Positions 51,687-62,287 of a stretch of DNA of 64,000 bases are shown here, piece after piece (the stretch's first letter is position 1; each line of letters starts with the position of its first letter). The position numbers and the translations under genes are program-made. The stretch comes from Acetobacter ascendens (GTDB lineage: Bacteria > Pseudomonadota > Alphaproteobacteria > Acetobacterales > Acetobacteraceae), in NCBI RefSeq assembly GCF_001766235.1, contig NZ_CP015164.1:2197001-2261000 (forward strand), given 5' to 3'. The notes beneath the pieces are model-generated. The model saw nothing but the letters and a program-made list of their open reading frames with translations, did no database searches and was not told the DNA's origin.

Positions 51687-52942
51687 GGCTGGAGGGGATA
51701 CCGCTTAGCCCCTGTATCCTGCAACCATGCCTGTAGGCCCTTTGCCGCTGCGCGCCCTGTGGCAAGGCAGGCATGCAGCAGATAGCCGCCGGTTGGGGCC
51801 TCCCAATCCAGCATTTCACCGGCCACAAATACACCGGGCACTGCACGCAGCATAAAGCCATCTGTGCAGGAGTCGGAGGTAATACCACCCGCGGTGGAAA
51901 TAGCGCGGGCAAGCGGTTGCGGAGCGCTCAACACAACGGGCACAGCTTTTAACCGCGCAGCCAAGGCTTGAGGCGAGGAAGGAATATCCTGCCCCCCTTC
52001 ACGCAACAGTGCTACGGCAACAGGCGGCAGACGTAATGCCTTGCGTAATTTGTTGGAAAGGCTCTCTCGCGGGCGGGTAGCGGCCAAACGGCGGGCTATT
52101 TCTTGCTCTGGCATATCCGGGCGCAAATCTACCATCACAATGGCCACACCATCTTCGGCAATGGCAGCCCGAATAGGAGCAGACAGCGCATAAATCGCGC
52201 CACCTTCTAGCCCATTAGCAGTTACCATTACTTCGCCCTGCACGCGTTGCCCTGCAAAGCTAAGTGCTACAGGTTTAAGCGGCACGCCTGCAAAACGCTC
52301 CCGAAACAGATCAGACCAAGCTGTCTCAAAACCACAATTTGCTGGCTGTAATGGCGCTATGTTTACGCCCTGCTGCGCCAGAACCGGAACCCACCCCCCT
52401 GCGCTGCCCAAACGCGGCCAGCTTGCCCCGCCTAGCGCCAGCAATGTGGCATCTGCCTGCATAGGGGCTGGCTCATCCTGCCCTTCGCGCTGAACAAGCA
52501 GATGGCCTTGTGCATCCCACCCTTTCCATGCGGTGCGAGCGTGAAACACAACACCAAGTTCTTGCAGCCGCGCCAGCCATGCACGCAGCAACGGAGATGC
52601 CTTCATGGCCGAAGGAAACACGCGGCCGGAAGACCCTGTAAAATGGGCTTGCCCCAGCCCTTCCATCCAATGCCGGATGTCCTGCGTTGTCCACGCATCC
52701 AATGCTGGGCGCAACCATGATTGCGCCACACCATAACGCCGCATCAAAGCCTCATGCGGTTCGGAATGGGTGATGTTTAACCCACCCCGCCCTGCCATAA
52801 GCAGTTTGCGGCCAACACTGGGCATACGCTCCAGCACCTGCACGCCATAACCAGCCTGCGCCAGATACTCCGCCGCAGCCAGCCCCGCAGGGCCAGCCCC
52901 GACAATAACGATGTTAGCGGCTGAAGCGTGTGTCATGGGCAA
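51683..52942 (-). CDS. TIGR03862-type NAD(P)/FAD flavoprotein
   Basis: The 419-aa protein has the dinucleotide-binding motif IVIVGAGPAGLAAAEYLAQA and KLLMAGRGGLNITHSEP typical of the HI0933/YhiN-like flavoproteins, plus a C-terminal second FAD contact (SDSCTDGFMLRAVPGVFVAG, then EMLDWEAPTGGYLL). The reaction is unknown. It starts at the second Met or at 52942, 27 bp after trpA in the same direction, forming a trpBA-flavoprotein-ATPase run. Confidence 0.88.
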   Translation of the reverse strand: MPMTHASAANIVIVGAGPAGLAAAEYLAQAGYGVQVLERMPSVGRKLLMAGRGGLNITHSEPHEALMRRYGVAQSWLRPALDAWTTQDIRHWMEGLGQAHFTGSSGRVFPSAMKASPLLRAWLARLQELGVVFHARTAWKGWDAQGHLLVQREGQDEPAPMQADATLLALGGASWPRLGSAGGWVPVLAQQGVNIAPLQPANCGFETAWSDLFRERFAGVPLKPVALSFAGQRVQGEVMVTANGLEGGAIYALSAPIRAAIAEDGVAIVMVDLRPDMPEQEIARRLAATRPRESLSNKLRKALRLPPVAVALLREGGQDIPSSPQALAARLKAVPVVLSAPQPLARAISTAGGITSDSCTDGFMLRAVPGVFVAGEMLDWEAPTGGYLLHACLATGRAAAKGLQAWLQDTGAKRYPLQP

Positions 52943-52969
52943 GATATTACTGGAATCGGAAAAGCGGAA

Positions 52970-53803
52970 TCATACCGCCTTTCCGTCAGCACTGCGCACA
53001 GCTTTTGCCAGATCTTCAATCTGCGCCAACACGCGCGGAAGCGTTTCTGCCGTGGCGCGGCCTTTGTCATCCAGCGTTTCCGCCAAGGTGGACAGCAGGG
53101 CCGAGGCCACAACCGCGCCATCTGCAATGCTGGAAGCATTGGCGGCCTGCTGTGGTGTACGCACCCCAAACCCAATAGCGATCGGCAATTTGGTGACCTT
53201 ACGCAGGCGTGGAATGGCGGCTTCCAGATCATGCGTAGTGGCAGAACGTGTGCCCGTAATGCCTGTAATGCTAACGTAATATACAAAGCCAGATGCGTGA
53301 GAGAGCACGTAAGGCAGGCGCTCATCCGACGTGGTGGGCGCGACAAGCCGGATGATATCTAGCCCATTGGCCTTGGCAAATGGTGCCAGCACATCGGCTT
53401 CTTCTGGCGGCAGGTCCACCAAAATTAGTCCGTCCACACCAGCGCTGGCGGCATCACGGCAGAAGCGTTCATACCCATAAGATTCTACCGGGTTCAGATA
53501 TCCCATAAGGATAACGGGGGTTTCGTTATCCTGCTGACGGAAATCCGTTACCATATCCAACACGCCTGCCAGCGTAGCCCCGGCTTTCAGGCCACGGCGG
53601 GCGGCAGCCTGAATAACGGGGCCATCGGCGGAAGGATCTGAAAAAGGCACGCCAATTTCAATCAGGTCTGCGCCAGCAGCGGGCATTTTGCGCAGCAGTT
53701 CCAGCGATGTATCCCAATCTGGATCATACGCTTCCAGATATGGGATAAGCGCGCCGCGGCCTTGGGCGGCAAGTGCTTTAAAACGGGCTGCTATACGGCT
53801 CAC
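52970..53803 (-). CDS. trpA: tryptophan synthase alpha chain
   Basis: The 277-aa TIM-barrel protein has [20 protein letters not shown] (the usual Thr/Gly 'YITAGDP' is YLEAYDP here), [20 protein letters not shown] with the catalytic Glu, and [20 protein letters not shown] with the catalytic Asp. It cleaves indole-glycerol phosphate and passes indole to TrpB. The ATG overlaps the trpB stop (ATGA), fixing the start. Confidence 0.97.
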   Translation of the reverse strand: MSRIAARFKALAAQGRGALIPYLEAYDPDWDTSLELLRKMPAAGADLIEIGVPFSDPSADGPVIQAAARRGLKAGATLAGVLDMVTDFRQQDNETPVILMGYLNPVESYGYERFCRDAASAGVDGLILVDLPPEEADVLAPFAKANGLDIIRLVAPTTSDERLPYVLSHASGFVYYVSITGITGTRSATTHDLEAAIPRLRKVTKLPIAIGFGVRTPQQAANASSIADGAVVASALLSTLAETLDDKGRATAETLPRVLAQIEDLAKAVRSADGKAV

Positions 53804-55044
53804 AGCTTGACCCCCAGATGTTCGGCAACAGTGAAGATATCTTTATCACCCCGGCCAGAAAGGTTGACCACCAGCAGGGTATCCTTGGAAAGGGTAGGCG
53901 CAATTTTGGCGGCATAAGCCACGGCATGGGCAGATTCTAGCGCGGGAATAATGCCTTCCATACGTGTGCAGAACTGGAAGGCATCTAGTGCCTCATTATC
54001 CGTAATGCCTACGTATTCTGCGCGGCCAATATCATGCAGCCATGAATGCTCTGGCCCCACGCCGGGGTAATCCAGCCCGGCACTGATGGAGTGTGCTTCT
54101 TCAATCTGCCCGTCTGCGTTCTGGAGCAAATAAGTGCGGTTGCCATGCAATACACCGGGGCGCCCACGCTCAATAGAGGCAGCAGTTTTACCGCTATCCA
54201 GCCCGTGGCCAGCGGCTTCCACACCAATCAAGCGAACAGATTTATCATCCAGGAACGGGTAGAAAATACCCATAGCGTTAGAACCGCCACCAATAGCTGC
54301 CACCACAACATCTGGCAGACGGCCTTCGGCTGCCTTCATCTGGGCTTTGGTTTCCGTACCAATCACGCTCTGGAAATCACGCACCATAGCCGGATACGGA
54401 TGAGGGCCTGCTACTGTGCCAATAAGCATGTAGGTATCGGCAATATTGGCCACCCAATCACGCATGGCCTCGTTCATGGCGTCCTTCAGCGTGCCTGCGC
54501 CGGAGGTAACGGGCACCACCTCCGCGCCCAGCAGACGCATACGGAACACGTTGGGCTTTTGCCGCTCCACATCGGTAGCACCCATGTAGATCACGCATTT
54601 CAGGCCGAACAGAGCACATACGGTTGCCGTGGCCACACCATGCTGGCCAGCACCGGTTTCCGCCACAATACGGGTGCGGCCCATACGCCGTGCCAGCAGA
54701 ATCTGTCCCATGACGTTATTAAGCTTGTGGGAGCCCGTATGATTGAGTTCTTCACGCTTAAGAAAAATTTTAGCGCCACCCAGTTCTTCCGTCATGCGCT
54801 GTGCAAACCAGAGCGGGCTGGGGCGGCCGACATAATCTTTCAGATAATAATCCAGCTCCTTCCGGAAAGCCGGATCAGCCTTGGCAACCTTATAGGCTTC
54901 ATCCAGTTCCAGAATGAGGGGCATAAGGGTTTCCGCTACAAAACGGCCCCCATGGCGCCCACCAAAATGCCCCCGCTCATCCGGCTGGTGCCGGAGGGAA
55001 TTGCTATGCACCGCTGACGTGCCGTGTTCCTTCGGATCTGCCAT
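53800..55044 (-). CDS. trpB: tryptophan synthase beta chain
   Basis: The 414-aa PLP enzyme has [20 protein letters not shown] with the PLP Lys, [20 protein letters not shown], and [16 protein letters not shown]. It condenses indole with serine. Start at 55044 ([14 protein letters not shown]) is chosen over a longer frame since the extra residues are not TrpB-like. The gene before it on this strand is not trpF; a CorA-type gene diverges 275 bp away. Confidence 0.98.
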   Translation of the reverse strand: MADPKEHGTSAVHSNSLRHQPDERGHFGGRHGGRFVAETLMPLILELDEAYKVAKADPAFRKELDYYLKDYVGRPSPLWFAQRMTEELGGAKIFLKREELNHTGSHKLNNVMGQILLARRMGRTRIVAETGAGQHGVATATVCALFGLKCVIYMGATDVERQKPNVFRMRLLGAEVVPVTSGAGTLKDAMNEAMRDWVANIADTYMLIGTVAGPHPYPAMVRDFQSVIGTETKAQMKAAEGRLPDVVVAAIGGGSNAMGIFYPFLDDKSVRLIGVEAAGHGLDSGKTAASIERGRPGVLHGNRTYLLQNADGQIEEAHSISAGLDYPGVGPEHSWLHDIGRAEYVGITDNEALDAFQFCTRMEGIIPALESAHAVAYAAKIAPTLSKDTLLVVNLSGRGDKDIFTVAEHLGVKL

Positions 55045-55318
55045 TTCTGGTCTGCCGCTCCCATACCGCGTGAAAAACCGCGCCTGCCAGATATGTAAAA
55101 GCCTGACATCGCCTGTCATAACGAAGCCGCAGGCTTACCAGATACCGCAAGGCGTTGCACAGCCCTGCAACCACGTAACCTTGCCAGAAACGTGTAGAAG
55201 GCCGCATAATTTGTAACAGTTGAATATTTGCAGCCCATATCGCCACCTGACATTCTGTGTTCAGAAAACAGTGGCCCTGCCTGCCTTCGGTAGCGCGCGC
55301 ACACAAATGGAGAATCGC

Positions 55319-56497
55319 ATGTTCCTGGCCCACCGGCCTGGTATGCCCGCACGGGCTATTGAGACCGCAGCCGACGCCGCCGATGCCGTATGGCTGGACC
55401 TTCTAGACCCCACTCCGCAGGAACAGGCTCTGGCAACCCAATTATGCGGCCAACCTATTCCCACACTGGATGATCTGAACGAAATTGAAAGCTCATCCCG
55501 CATTAGTGTGCGCAATGGAGCGGCCTTTCTTTCCTCCCCTTTATTGCAGAAAACCGGCCCGGAATTTCAGACAACACCCGTAGGCTTTATTCTGACGCAA
55601 AACCGGCTGTTCACCATCCGCTTTCAGGCCTACCAGTCTTTTGAAACCGTGGCTTTGCTTGTGGCTGACCATGCGCAGGTTATGCCCGCCCCCCATGCCA
55701 TTCCTACGCCAGAAACAACGGCTCCCACGCCGGCATCCACAGCGGCCCCCTCTGCCCCATTACACACTCAACACGATGCCACATTGCATGCCGGTGAAAT
55801 TCTGGTGGCGTTGATTGAAACCATTGTGGATCGGCTGGCCGATATTCTGGAAAGCGTGGGAGACCTGCTAGATACTCTCTCGCACGATATTTTCCGTACC
55901 CGCCCATCCGGATCAGCAGTGCGCAACATAGCCTCATGGCAACGTGATCTGCTCCAGCGCGTAGGCACTTCGGGCAATCTGTGTTCACGTATGCGCGATA
56001 CGCTTTTGGGCATGGAGCGCATTGCCCTGTTTTTGAGCGAAAGCCGCAAAACAGCCAGCGCTATCCCCACCCCCGGGTACATGCTGAGCACACGCCACAT
56101 CACCACGGATTCTGTGCCACAAGAAGGTGAAAGCAATACTGCTGCGGCTTATGCGCTTTCCAACCCGCTGCGGATGCGCGTTACCACGGTAAGCCGAGAC
56201 CTTTCCTCGTTAGATGCCTATGTTTCCCAAGCGCAGGACAAGGTGGAATTTCTGCTGGATGCCACTTTGGGCTTCATCAACATTGAACAGAACGGGGTGA
56301 TGAAGGTGCTGACAGTTGTCAGCTTCATTGGTGTTGCCCCTACTTTGATTGCCGGCATTTATGGTATGAACTTTAAGAACATGCCTGAACTGAACTGGTC
56401 TTTCGGATACTGGTATTCACTCGGGCTTATGGCCTCCACCATTGTATTGCCCCTACTGTGGTTCTGGAAAAAAGGCTGGCTGGGAGGGATTAAATAA
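55319..56497 (+). CDS. CorA-family divalent metal transporter
   Basis: The 392-aa protein has the CorA layout: soluble N-domain, long helices (DAYVSQAQDKVEFLLDATLG), then two C-terminal membrane helices with the signature YGMNF (GIYGMNFKNMPELNWSFGYW). It should carry Mg or a similar ion. The ATG at 55319 has GGAG 6 bases before it; an ATG at 55307 is less likely. A 60-residue Pro/Thr/Ala-rich insert (residues ~115-155) is unusual for the family. Confidence 0.9.
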   Translation: MFLAHRPGMPARAIETAADAADAVWLDLLDPTPQEQALATQLCGQPIPTLDDLNEIESSSRISVRNGAAFLSSPLLQKTGPEFQTTPVGFILTQNRLFTIRFQAYQSFETVALLVADHAQVMPAPHAIPTPETTAPTPASTAAPSAPLHTQHDATLHAGEILVALIETIVDRLADILESVGDLLDTLSHDIFRTRPSGSAVRNIASWQRDLLQRVGTSGNLCSRMRDTLLGMERIALFLSESRKTASAIPTPGYMLSTRHITTDSVPQEGESNTAAAYALSNPLRMRVTTVSRDLSSLDAYVSQAQDKVEFLLDATLGFINIEQNGVMKVLTVVSFIGVAPTLIAGIYGMNFKNMPELNWSFGYWYSLGLMASTIVLPLLWFWKKGWLGGIK

Positions 56498-56498
56498 G

Positions 56499-57032
56499 AT
56501 GCATCAGTTCTGGAAAACGGCTGTTTTGTGCGCCTCTCTTATGGGTGGTGTTGCTACGGCACATGCGGCATCTACCACACCTGCGCAGACCCCACCCCCA
56601 AATGGCTATCAGGCATTTTTTGATCATCTCAGCACCGAACCCCTGCGCTATGCCGCCATTTCTTCACGCAATGGCAAACGGCTTCTTGTTGGGCTTCATC
56701 CCTCTACAGAAGGCCACGTGGCTGGGGAGTTGATGCTGCTGGACGCCACCATGCGCCCACTGTTGACCGCGGATATAGAAGGCACAGCGCCCAACCTGCA
56801 AAGCGGGCAAACAGGCACATGCCAACTTACAACCACGCTAAAGGAAGACAGCCTACACTTGAATGGCCCGTGCTCGCAGGATCAGATTTCCGGCGGCCTT
56901 ACGCGCACCATGCACCCCTCCCAACTGTGGTCTCAGGTCAACAGTTTTATTTCCCCCGATATGTCTGTTTCTGCTGTATGGCTAAACCGCGCGGGGTGGA
57001 ATGCCGCCATTACCCCCTCACCATCGCCATGA
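56499..57032 (+). CDS. exported hypothetical protein, 177 aa
   Basis: A signal peptide (FWKTAVLCASLMGGVATAHA) is followed by a Thr/Pro stretch and a domain with two Cys (GTCQLTTTLKEDSLHLNGPC) that may form a disulfide. It starts 2 bp after the CorA stop and is probably in its operon. No family is recognised. The 57033-57266 gap before rho has no convincing gene. Confidence 0.7.
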   Translation: MHQFWKTAVLCASLMGGVATAHAASTTPAQTPPPNGYQAFFDHLSTEPLRYAAISSRNGKRLLVGLHPSTEGHVAGELMLLDATMRPLLTADIEGTAPNLQSGQTGTCQLTTTLKEDSLHLNGPCSQDQISGGLTRTMHPSQLWSQVNSFISPDMSVSAVWLNRAGWNAAITPSPSP

Positions 57033-57266
57033 AGTGCGCACCACAAGGTTATTGACGATACATCAGGCCGCCGTTATTATCCGGCTCCATAGTGCTGGCT
57101 GACTTCACCTGCCCAGTGCATCCTCCCTTTAGTCTGGATTATTCTGCCCCGGCATCACCTTCCAGCAAGGTGTTTATTTGCCATAGCCACGCGCTTTCGG
57201 CAGCCGAAGGCATGAGAAATCCTGACATATTCCTTATGAACTTTTGCCAGTCAGGGCATTTCCTAG

Positions 57267-58565
57267 ATGCATCTTGCGGAACTCAAGGCCAAATCCCCAG
57301 CGGATCTTTTGGCCTGCGCTGAAGACCTGAATATTGAAAACGCGTCATCTCTGCGTAAGCAGGACATGATGTTTGCCATCCTGAAGGCACTGGCCGATAA
57401 CGACCAGGCGATCTACGGCGAAGGCACGCTTGAGATCATGCATGACGAGTTTGGTTACCTGCGTTCCCCCGAATCAAACTACCTTCCCGGTCCGGATGAT
57501 ATTTATATCTCCCCCACTCAGGTGCGCCGCTTTGGCCTGCGCACGGGTGATACGGTAGAAGGCCAGATTCGCGCCCCGCGTGATGGTGAACGCTACTTCT
57601 CCATGCTCAAGATCAACACGATCAACTTTGAGCCACCGGATGCCGTACGCCACCGGATCAACTTTGATAACCTGACCCCACTTTATCCTGAACGTCGCCT
57701 TCAGATGGAAGTGGAAAGCCAGGCTACTGCCCCAGAACCGAAGGCTGAAAAAGGCAAGAAAGGCGCGCAGAAAGACTTCACACCGCGCGTTATTGATCTT
57801 GTTTCCCCCATAGGTATGGGCCAGCGCGCCCTTATTGTGGCGCCGCCCCGTTCGGGTAAAACGGTTATGCTGCAAAGCATTGCCTCGTCCATCAGCGCCA
57901 ACCATCCGGAAGTTTTCCTGATTGTTCTGCTGATTGATGAACGCCCCGAAGAAGTGACCGACATGGCGCGCTCTGTGCGCGGTGAAGTAATTGCTTCCAC
58001 CTTTGATGAACCCGCACACCGCCACGTGCAAGTTACAGAAATGGTGCTGGAAAAAGCCAAGCGCCTTGTTGAACACAAGCGCGATGTGGTGATTCTGCTG
58101 GATTCCATTACCCGCCTGGCCCGCGCTTACAACACTGTTGTGCCCTCATCCGGCAAGGTGCTGACCGGTGGTGTGGATGCCAACGCCCTGCAGCGGCCCA
58201 AGCGCTTTTTTGGTGCCGCCCGTAATATTGAGGAAGGTGGCTCCCTTACCATTATCGCCACGGCGCTGATTGATACCGGCAGCCGCATGGACGAAGTGAT
58301 CTTTGAAGAATTCAAAGGCACGGGTAACTCGGAACTGGTGCTGGATCGTAAGCTGGCAGACAAGCGTACCTTCCCCGCTATCGACATCACCAAGAGCGGC
58401 ACCCGTAAGGAAGAACTGCTGGTTGACCGGGCTACGCTGTCTAAAATGTGGGTTCTGCGCCGTATTCTGGCCCCTATGGGCACGATGGACGCCATGGACT
58501 TCCTGTTGGACAAGCTGAAATACAGCAAAACCAACAACGACTTCTTCGAAGCCATGAACAACTGA
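57267..58565 (+). CDS. rho: transcription termination factor Rho
   Basis: The 432-aa hexameric helicase has the N-terminal RNA-binding fold ([40 protein letters not shown]), Walker [17 protein letters not shown], Walker [21 protein letters not shown], and the Q/R loops [20 protein letters not shown]. It ends untranslated transcripts in the cytosol. The Glu/Lys-rich insert [17 protein letters not shown] (about residues 150-168) is an alphaproteobacterial-type linker. Confidence 0.98.
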   Translation: MHLAELKAKSPADLLACAEDLNIENASSLRKQDMMFAILKALADNDQAIYGEGTLEIMHDEFGYLRSPESNYLPGPDDIYISPTQVRRFGLRTGDTVEGQIRAPRDGERYFSMLKINTINFEPPDAVRHRINFDNLTPLYPERRLQMEVESQATAPEPKAEKGKKGAQKDFTPRVIDLVSPIGMGQRALIVAPPRSGKTVMLQSIASSISANHPEVFLIVLLIDERPEEVTDMARSVRGEVIASTFDEPAHRHVQVTEMVLEKAKRLVEHKRDVVILLDSITRLARAYNTVVPSSGKVLTGGVDANALQRPKRFFGAARNIEEGGSLTIIATALIDTGSRMDEVIFEEFKGTGNSELVLDRKLADKRTFPAIDITKSGTRKEELLVDRATLSKMWVLRRILAPMGTMDAMDFLLDKLKYSKTNNDFFEAMNN

Positions 58566-58613
58566 CCGGGCAGGCTTCTTTCGCCTTCCCTTCTGTCAGT
58601 TCTTTTTACAGAG

Positions 58614-58652
58614 CGCCTGCTTCGGTTTACGAAGCAGGCGTTTCCTGTTTTT
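58614..58652. terminator. terminator between rho and the TusA-like gene
   Basis: CGCCTGCTTC and GAAGCAGGCG make a 10-bp stem followed by TTTCCTGTTTTTT on the plus strand. The arm overlaps the end of the converging TusA-like coding region. Confidence 0.85.
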
Positions 58653-58920
58653 TGCGCAGTGTGAGCACCACACTGCCATCGGGCTGCGGCACATCAGACA
58701 AAATGGTATGCCCCAGCGCACGGGCAGACCGGCTGATATTTTTCAGCGGTTCCTCCCCTTTCAGGCGCACAGCCAACAAACCACCCAGTGGCAAGCCATC
58801 CAGCGCCAAGCGCGTGCGCACAAATGTCATGGGGCATTTTTCCGTTGTAATATCCAAAACGGCAATGCGCGGCTCTTCCTGCACGTTAAAATCGGGCACA
58901 TAGGCAGCAGAACGAGTCAT
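58627..58920 (-). CDS. TusA-family sulfurtransferase
   Basis: The 97-aa protein has the TusA two-layer fold signature ITTEKCPMTFVRTRLALDGL with the single active Cys in CPMT, then LAVRLKGEEPLKNISRSARA. It likely relays sulfur for thio-modification or cofactor synthesis. A 20-residue N-terminal extension is present. No partner genes are adjacent. Confidence 0.85.
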   Translation of the reverse strand: MTRSAAYVPDFNVQEEPRIAVLDITTEKCPMTFVRTRLALDGLPLGGLLAVRLKGEEPLKNISRSARALGHTILSDVPQPDGSVVLTLRKKQETPAS

Positions 58921-59079
58921 TCAGAAACTCCACAAAAGGACGAAAAACGTAAGCTCACCTGCAAAAGATAGGGGCCTGCATCGCATAAAAAAACTGCCGG
59001 CGAGTGTAAAATTGGACAAACCCTATCACTTTCGGCTACCTGAAACCTGAAACACAAATTGTAACTCAAAGCAGGATTT

Positions 59080-59568
59080 GTGATCTTGAAGGCACAGTCG
59101 GCAGAATCGCGGATCGAGCAGCTGTGTGTTGAACACGGCCTGAAAATGACCGGACAGCGGCGCGTAATTGCGCGTGTTCTGTCTGAAGCAGACGACCACC
59201 CTGATGTGGAAGAGCTGTACCGCCGTGCCTTGACACTGGATTCCCGCATTTCAGTGGCCACGGTGTATCGCACCGTAAGGCTTCTGGAAGAAAAAGGTAT
59301 TCTGGAACGCCGAGATTTCGGCGGTGGGCGCGCACGGTACGAAGCAACGGAAAATGGGCGGCACCATTATCATCTGATAGACGTGGATAATGGGAAGGTT
59401 ATAGAGTTTGAAGACCCGGAACATGAAGCCTTGATGAAAAAAGTGGCTGATCGGCTGGGCTTTGAATTTGTTTCCATGCGGCTAGAGCTGTTTGGCCGCA
59501 AAAAATCTGCTGCAAAGCCGGGCACAAAAACATCTTCTCGTGCCCGTCAGAAAGGAAATGCTGCATGA
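59080..59568 (+). CDS. fur: Fur-family metalloregulator
   Basis: The 162-aa protein has the winged-helix DNA-binding domain (GLKMTGQRRVIARVLSEADD; RISVATVYRTVRLLEEKGIL) and the regulatory His cluster NGRHHYHLIDVDNGKVIEFE, which with downstream Glu residues binds Fe or Mn. The C-terminal CxxC zinc motifs are absent, as in many alphaproteobacterial Fur/Mur. Start is GTG at 59080 (TTG at 59086 possible), after GCAGGA. The basic tail (SSRARQKGNAA) is variable. Confidence 0.9.
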   Translation: MILKAQSAESRIEQLCVEHGLKMTGQRRVIARVLSEADDHPDVEELYRRALTLDSRISVATVYRTVRLLEEKGILERRDFGGGRARYEATENGRHHYHLIDVDNGKVIEFEDPEHEALMKKVADRLGFEFVSMRLELFGRKKSAAKPGTKTSSRARQKGNAA

Positions 59569-60413
59569 GTGCAACGCGCAACAACAAAGGGGGGCTTTCT
59601 GCGCTGGATCTGGAACGCAAAGGCTTTCCTGAACTGCGTGGTGGCACCCTGAGCGTACGCATTGCAGAAACAGAGGCCGAGCTGGAAGCAGCCCAAGCCC
59701 TGCGCTATCGTGTTTTTTATGAAGAAATGGGGGCACGCCCTGATGGCGAAACCCTGCGTCTGAAACGCGATATTGATGAATTTGACAATGTGGCAGACCA
59801 CCTTTTGGTTATTGACCACGCCATTGCCTCGGACGCGCGCGGCGTGGTGGGTACATACCGGCTGGTGCAAAGTGATGCCGCAGAAAAAATCGGGCGTTTT
59901 TACTCTTCCAACGAGTATGACATTACGCCGTTGAAGGAATTCCCCGGTAAATTGCTGGAAGTGGGCCGCTCCTGCGTAGATAAAAACTACCGTGGGCGCA
60001 CAGCCATGCAGTTGCTGTGGCGGGGCATTGCCTCTTACATTTTCCTGCATCAGATTGATCTGCTGTTTGGCTGCGCCAGCCTGCCGGGAACAGATCCGGA
60101 TAAAATGGCAGATGAACTGACCTATCTGTACCACAACCACTTGGCCCCTCCGGCCCTGCGTGTGCGTGCATTGCCAGACCGAAAGGTAGAAATGCTGCGC
60201 ACAGACCCGCACAGCCTAAATCTGCGCCGGTGCTTGGCTGGGCTACCGCCGCTTATTAAAGGCTATCTACGACTGGGTGGCTATGTGGGAGATGGCGCTG
60301 TAGTGGACCCACAGTTCAACACTACGGATGTGGCTATTCTGGTTAAAAGTGAGCTGCTGGCAGATAAATATTACAGGCACTACGAACGCCGCCTGCGCGA
60401 TGCGCTGGACTGA
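59565..60413 (+). CDS. GNAT acyltransferase, OlsB-like
   Basis: The 282-aa protein has the OlsB/hemolysin-type GNAT pattern: SVRIAETEAELEAAQALRYR, VFYEEMGARPDGETLRLKRD, LLVIDHAIASDARGVVGTYR and LLEVGRSCVDKNYRGRTAMQ. OlsB transfers a 3-hydroxy fatty acid from ACP to ornithine in ornithine-lipid synthesis, lipids known from acetic acid bacteria. It starts by ATGA overlap with fur. No olsA is adjacent, so the assignment is by pattern. Confidence 0.75.
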   Translation: MSATRNNKGGLSALDLERKGFPELRGGTLSVRIAETEAELEAAQALRYRVFYEEMGARPDGETLRLKRDIDEFDNVADHLLVIDHAIASDARGVVGTYRLVQSDAAEKIGRFYSSNEYDITPLKEFPGKLLEVGRSCVDKNYRGRTAMQLLWRGIASYIFLHQIDLLFGCASLPGTDPDKMADELTYLYHNHLAPPALRVRALPDRKVEMLRTDPHSLNLRRCLAGLPPLIKGYLRLGGYVGDGAVVDPQFNTTDVAILVKSELLADKYYRHYERRLRDALD

Positions 60414-60477
60414 TAACGGACAGCTTTTTCAACGTCCGTTTTCTTTTTCTGTCAGTCAGTAAACTAAGGTTCGCGCC

Positions 60478-62124
60478 GTGGTAAAACTGCCCGCGTTTTT
60501 TCAAACGGCGCACAACCGCCTGCGCCGATGCTGGCGGGAAAATTGGCGTTTTATGGGGTTCATGCTGGGAGTTGGCGCTCTTTCTGCGCTAGCTCTGCCC
60601 CCTTTGCACTTTTTACCCATATTGCTGCTCACCTTTGGCATATTGGGGCGGATACTCAATACCACAAAAAGTTGGAAACATGCTGCATGGGCTGGTTGCC
60701 TGTTTGGCTTCGGTTTTTACACAGCCGGCCTTTACTGGCTGGTCAATGCAGTGCTGATCCGTGCAGATGAATTTTGGTGGTTTGTACCCTTTCCTTCCAT
60801 GGGATGCGCCCTGATTCTTGCGCCAATGGTTGGCGTGCCAGCAGCACTCAGCACATTCGTGCTCGCTGGGTTGCGGCGTCTGGCATTTTTTGCCGGTGCG
60901 TGGACTGTATTTGATATGGGCCGCACATTTTTATTCAGCGGCTTTACGTGGAATGCACTGGGCAGTTGCCTTGCCATACCCGGCCCTGTTGGGGACATGC
61001 TCATTCAGCCTGCCGCATGGATGGGGGAAGATGGGCTCACGTTGGCGCTTGTATTGGCAAGCCTACTATGTGGCAGTGCCTTATTGGACAGCTTGCATCT
61101 GTACACGCCGTTTACACCACAATCGGCGGCTCCATGTTGCTCACCTACAGCGCGGCGCAGAATTTATATGGGCTATATAGCTGCCTCTGTGCTGTGGCTT
61201 GGTGTGGGCGCAGCACGTTTTTATAACATTCACCCTCAGGGCGAATCCGGCCCAATAGCCATTATGGTGCAAGGTAATGTGCCGGAAACTGAAAAAGTAG
61301 GCAGATTACGCCCCAGAGATATCTTTTTGCGTTACCTACGCCTAACAGCCCAAGGCGTACAACAAGCCCGGCAGTTACAAATTCAGCAGGCAGCTTCTGG
61401 CACACCTTACCGCCCTATTGTGTTTTTGTGGCCAGAAACCTCTTTCCCCGGCTATGATCTATTGCAGGATACGCCCAAAGCCCGCGAAGTTATTATGGAT
61501 TGGGCGCTGGGGGCGGATGCAGGAATTATTGGGGCGCTCCGCCAAGATGATAATGGGCGTTATCGCAATTCCGTTTTGGCGTTGGCTCCCGATGGTGCCG
61601 TAAGTGCTATATATGACAAAGCACGCCTTGTTCCTTTTGGAGAGTACCAACCCTCGTTCATCCCTTTGCAGATTGTACCACAGGGCGGATTGGCTGCTGG
61701 CCCTGGCCCACAAACATGGCATTTGGCCAACATTCCACCTGTAGGCCCATTGATCTGTTACGAGGTGATTTTTTCGGGCGATGTCACCAACTCTCATGAT
61801 CGGCCCCGTTGGCTTGCCAATGTCACGAATGATGGGTGGTTTGGGAACAGCGCAGGCCCGCGCCAACATTTGGAATCCGTGCGCTTACGCGCCGTAGAAG
61901 AAGGGCTGCCAATTGTAAGAGCTGCCAATACAGGTATTTCTGCAGCCTTTGATGGCAGAGGCCATCTTCTTGCCAAATTAGGGTGGGACAAAACAGGTGT
62001 ACTTGTTTCTGCTGTGCCTGCTGCCCTCCCTCGCACGTTTTTCGGGCATTACGGGCAGGCTGTTCCTTTACTACTCTGTGCGTTGCTGATGTTGGGAGCA
62101 TGTATCCGGCGCAGCAAAGCCTAA
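60478..62124 (+). CDS. lnt: apolipoprotein N-acyltransferase
   Basis: The 548-aa inner-membrane enzyme has an N-terminal block of about six membrane helices and a nitrilase domain with the catalytic triad: Glu in PIVFLWPETSFPGYD, Lys in YDKARLVPFGEY, and Cys in PPVGPLICYEVIFSGDV. It adds the third acyl chain to lipoproteins. A GTG start 64 bp after the OlsB-like gene follows AAGGT. The ending 'ACIRRSKA' helix is a last membrane segment. Confidence 0.97.
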   Translation: MVKLPAFFQTAHNRLRRCWRENWRFMGFMLGVGALSALALPPLHFLPILLLTFGILGRILNTTKSWKHAAWAGCLFGFGFYTAGLYWLVNAVLIRADEFWWFVPFPSMGCALILAPMVGVPAALSTFVLAGLRRLAFFAGAWTVFDMGRTFLFSGFTWNALGSCLAIPGPVGDMLIQPAAWMGEDGLTLALVLASLLCGSALLDSLHLYTPFTPQSAAPCCSPTARRRIYMGYIAASVLWLGVGAARFYNIHPQGESGPIAIMVQGNVPETEKVGRLRPRDIFLRYLRLTAQGVQQARQLQIQQAASGTPYRPIVFLWPETSFPGYDLLQDTPKAREVIMDWALGADAGIIGALRQDDNGRYRNSVLALAPDGAVSAIYDKARLVPFGEYQPSFIPLQIVPQGGLAAGPGPQTWHLANIPPVGPLICYEVIFSGDVTNSHDRPRWLANVTNDGWFGNSAGPRQHLESVRLRAVEEGLPIVRAANTGISAAFDGRGHLLAKLGWDKTGVLVSAVPAALPRTFFGHYGQAVPLLLCALLMLGACIRRSKA

Positions 62125-62287
62125 TTTTTCTTAATTTCCTGTTTACCGTTTTTTCAGTTTTATGGCGCAGTTCCCTTTTAAACAGGTATCTGCGCTGTTT
62201 TTCTTTTGGAGGAGACGGCAAACATCTTTCTAAAATGTTAACCTTCTTAAGCATATTCCCTCGTGAAAGCAGGAAAAGTTTCGGGGC

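Noticed and set aside
57092..57322. 76-codon plus-strand frame before rho
   Set aside because: Overlaps the rho start in another frame, has poor composition and no ribosome site.
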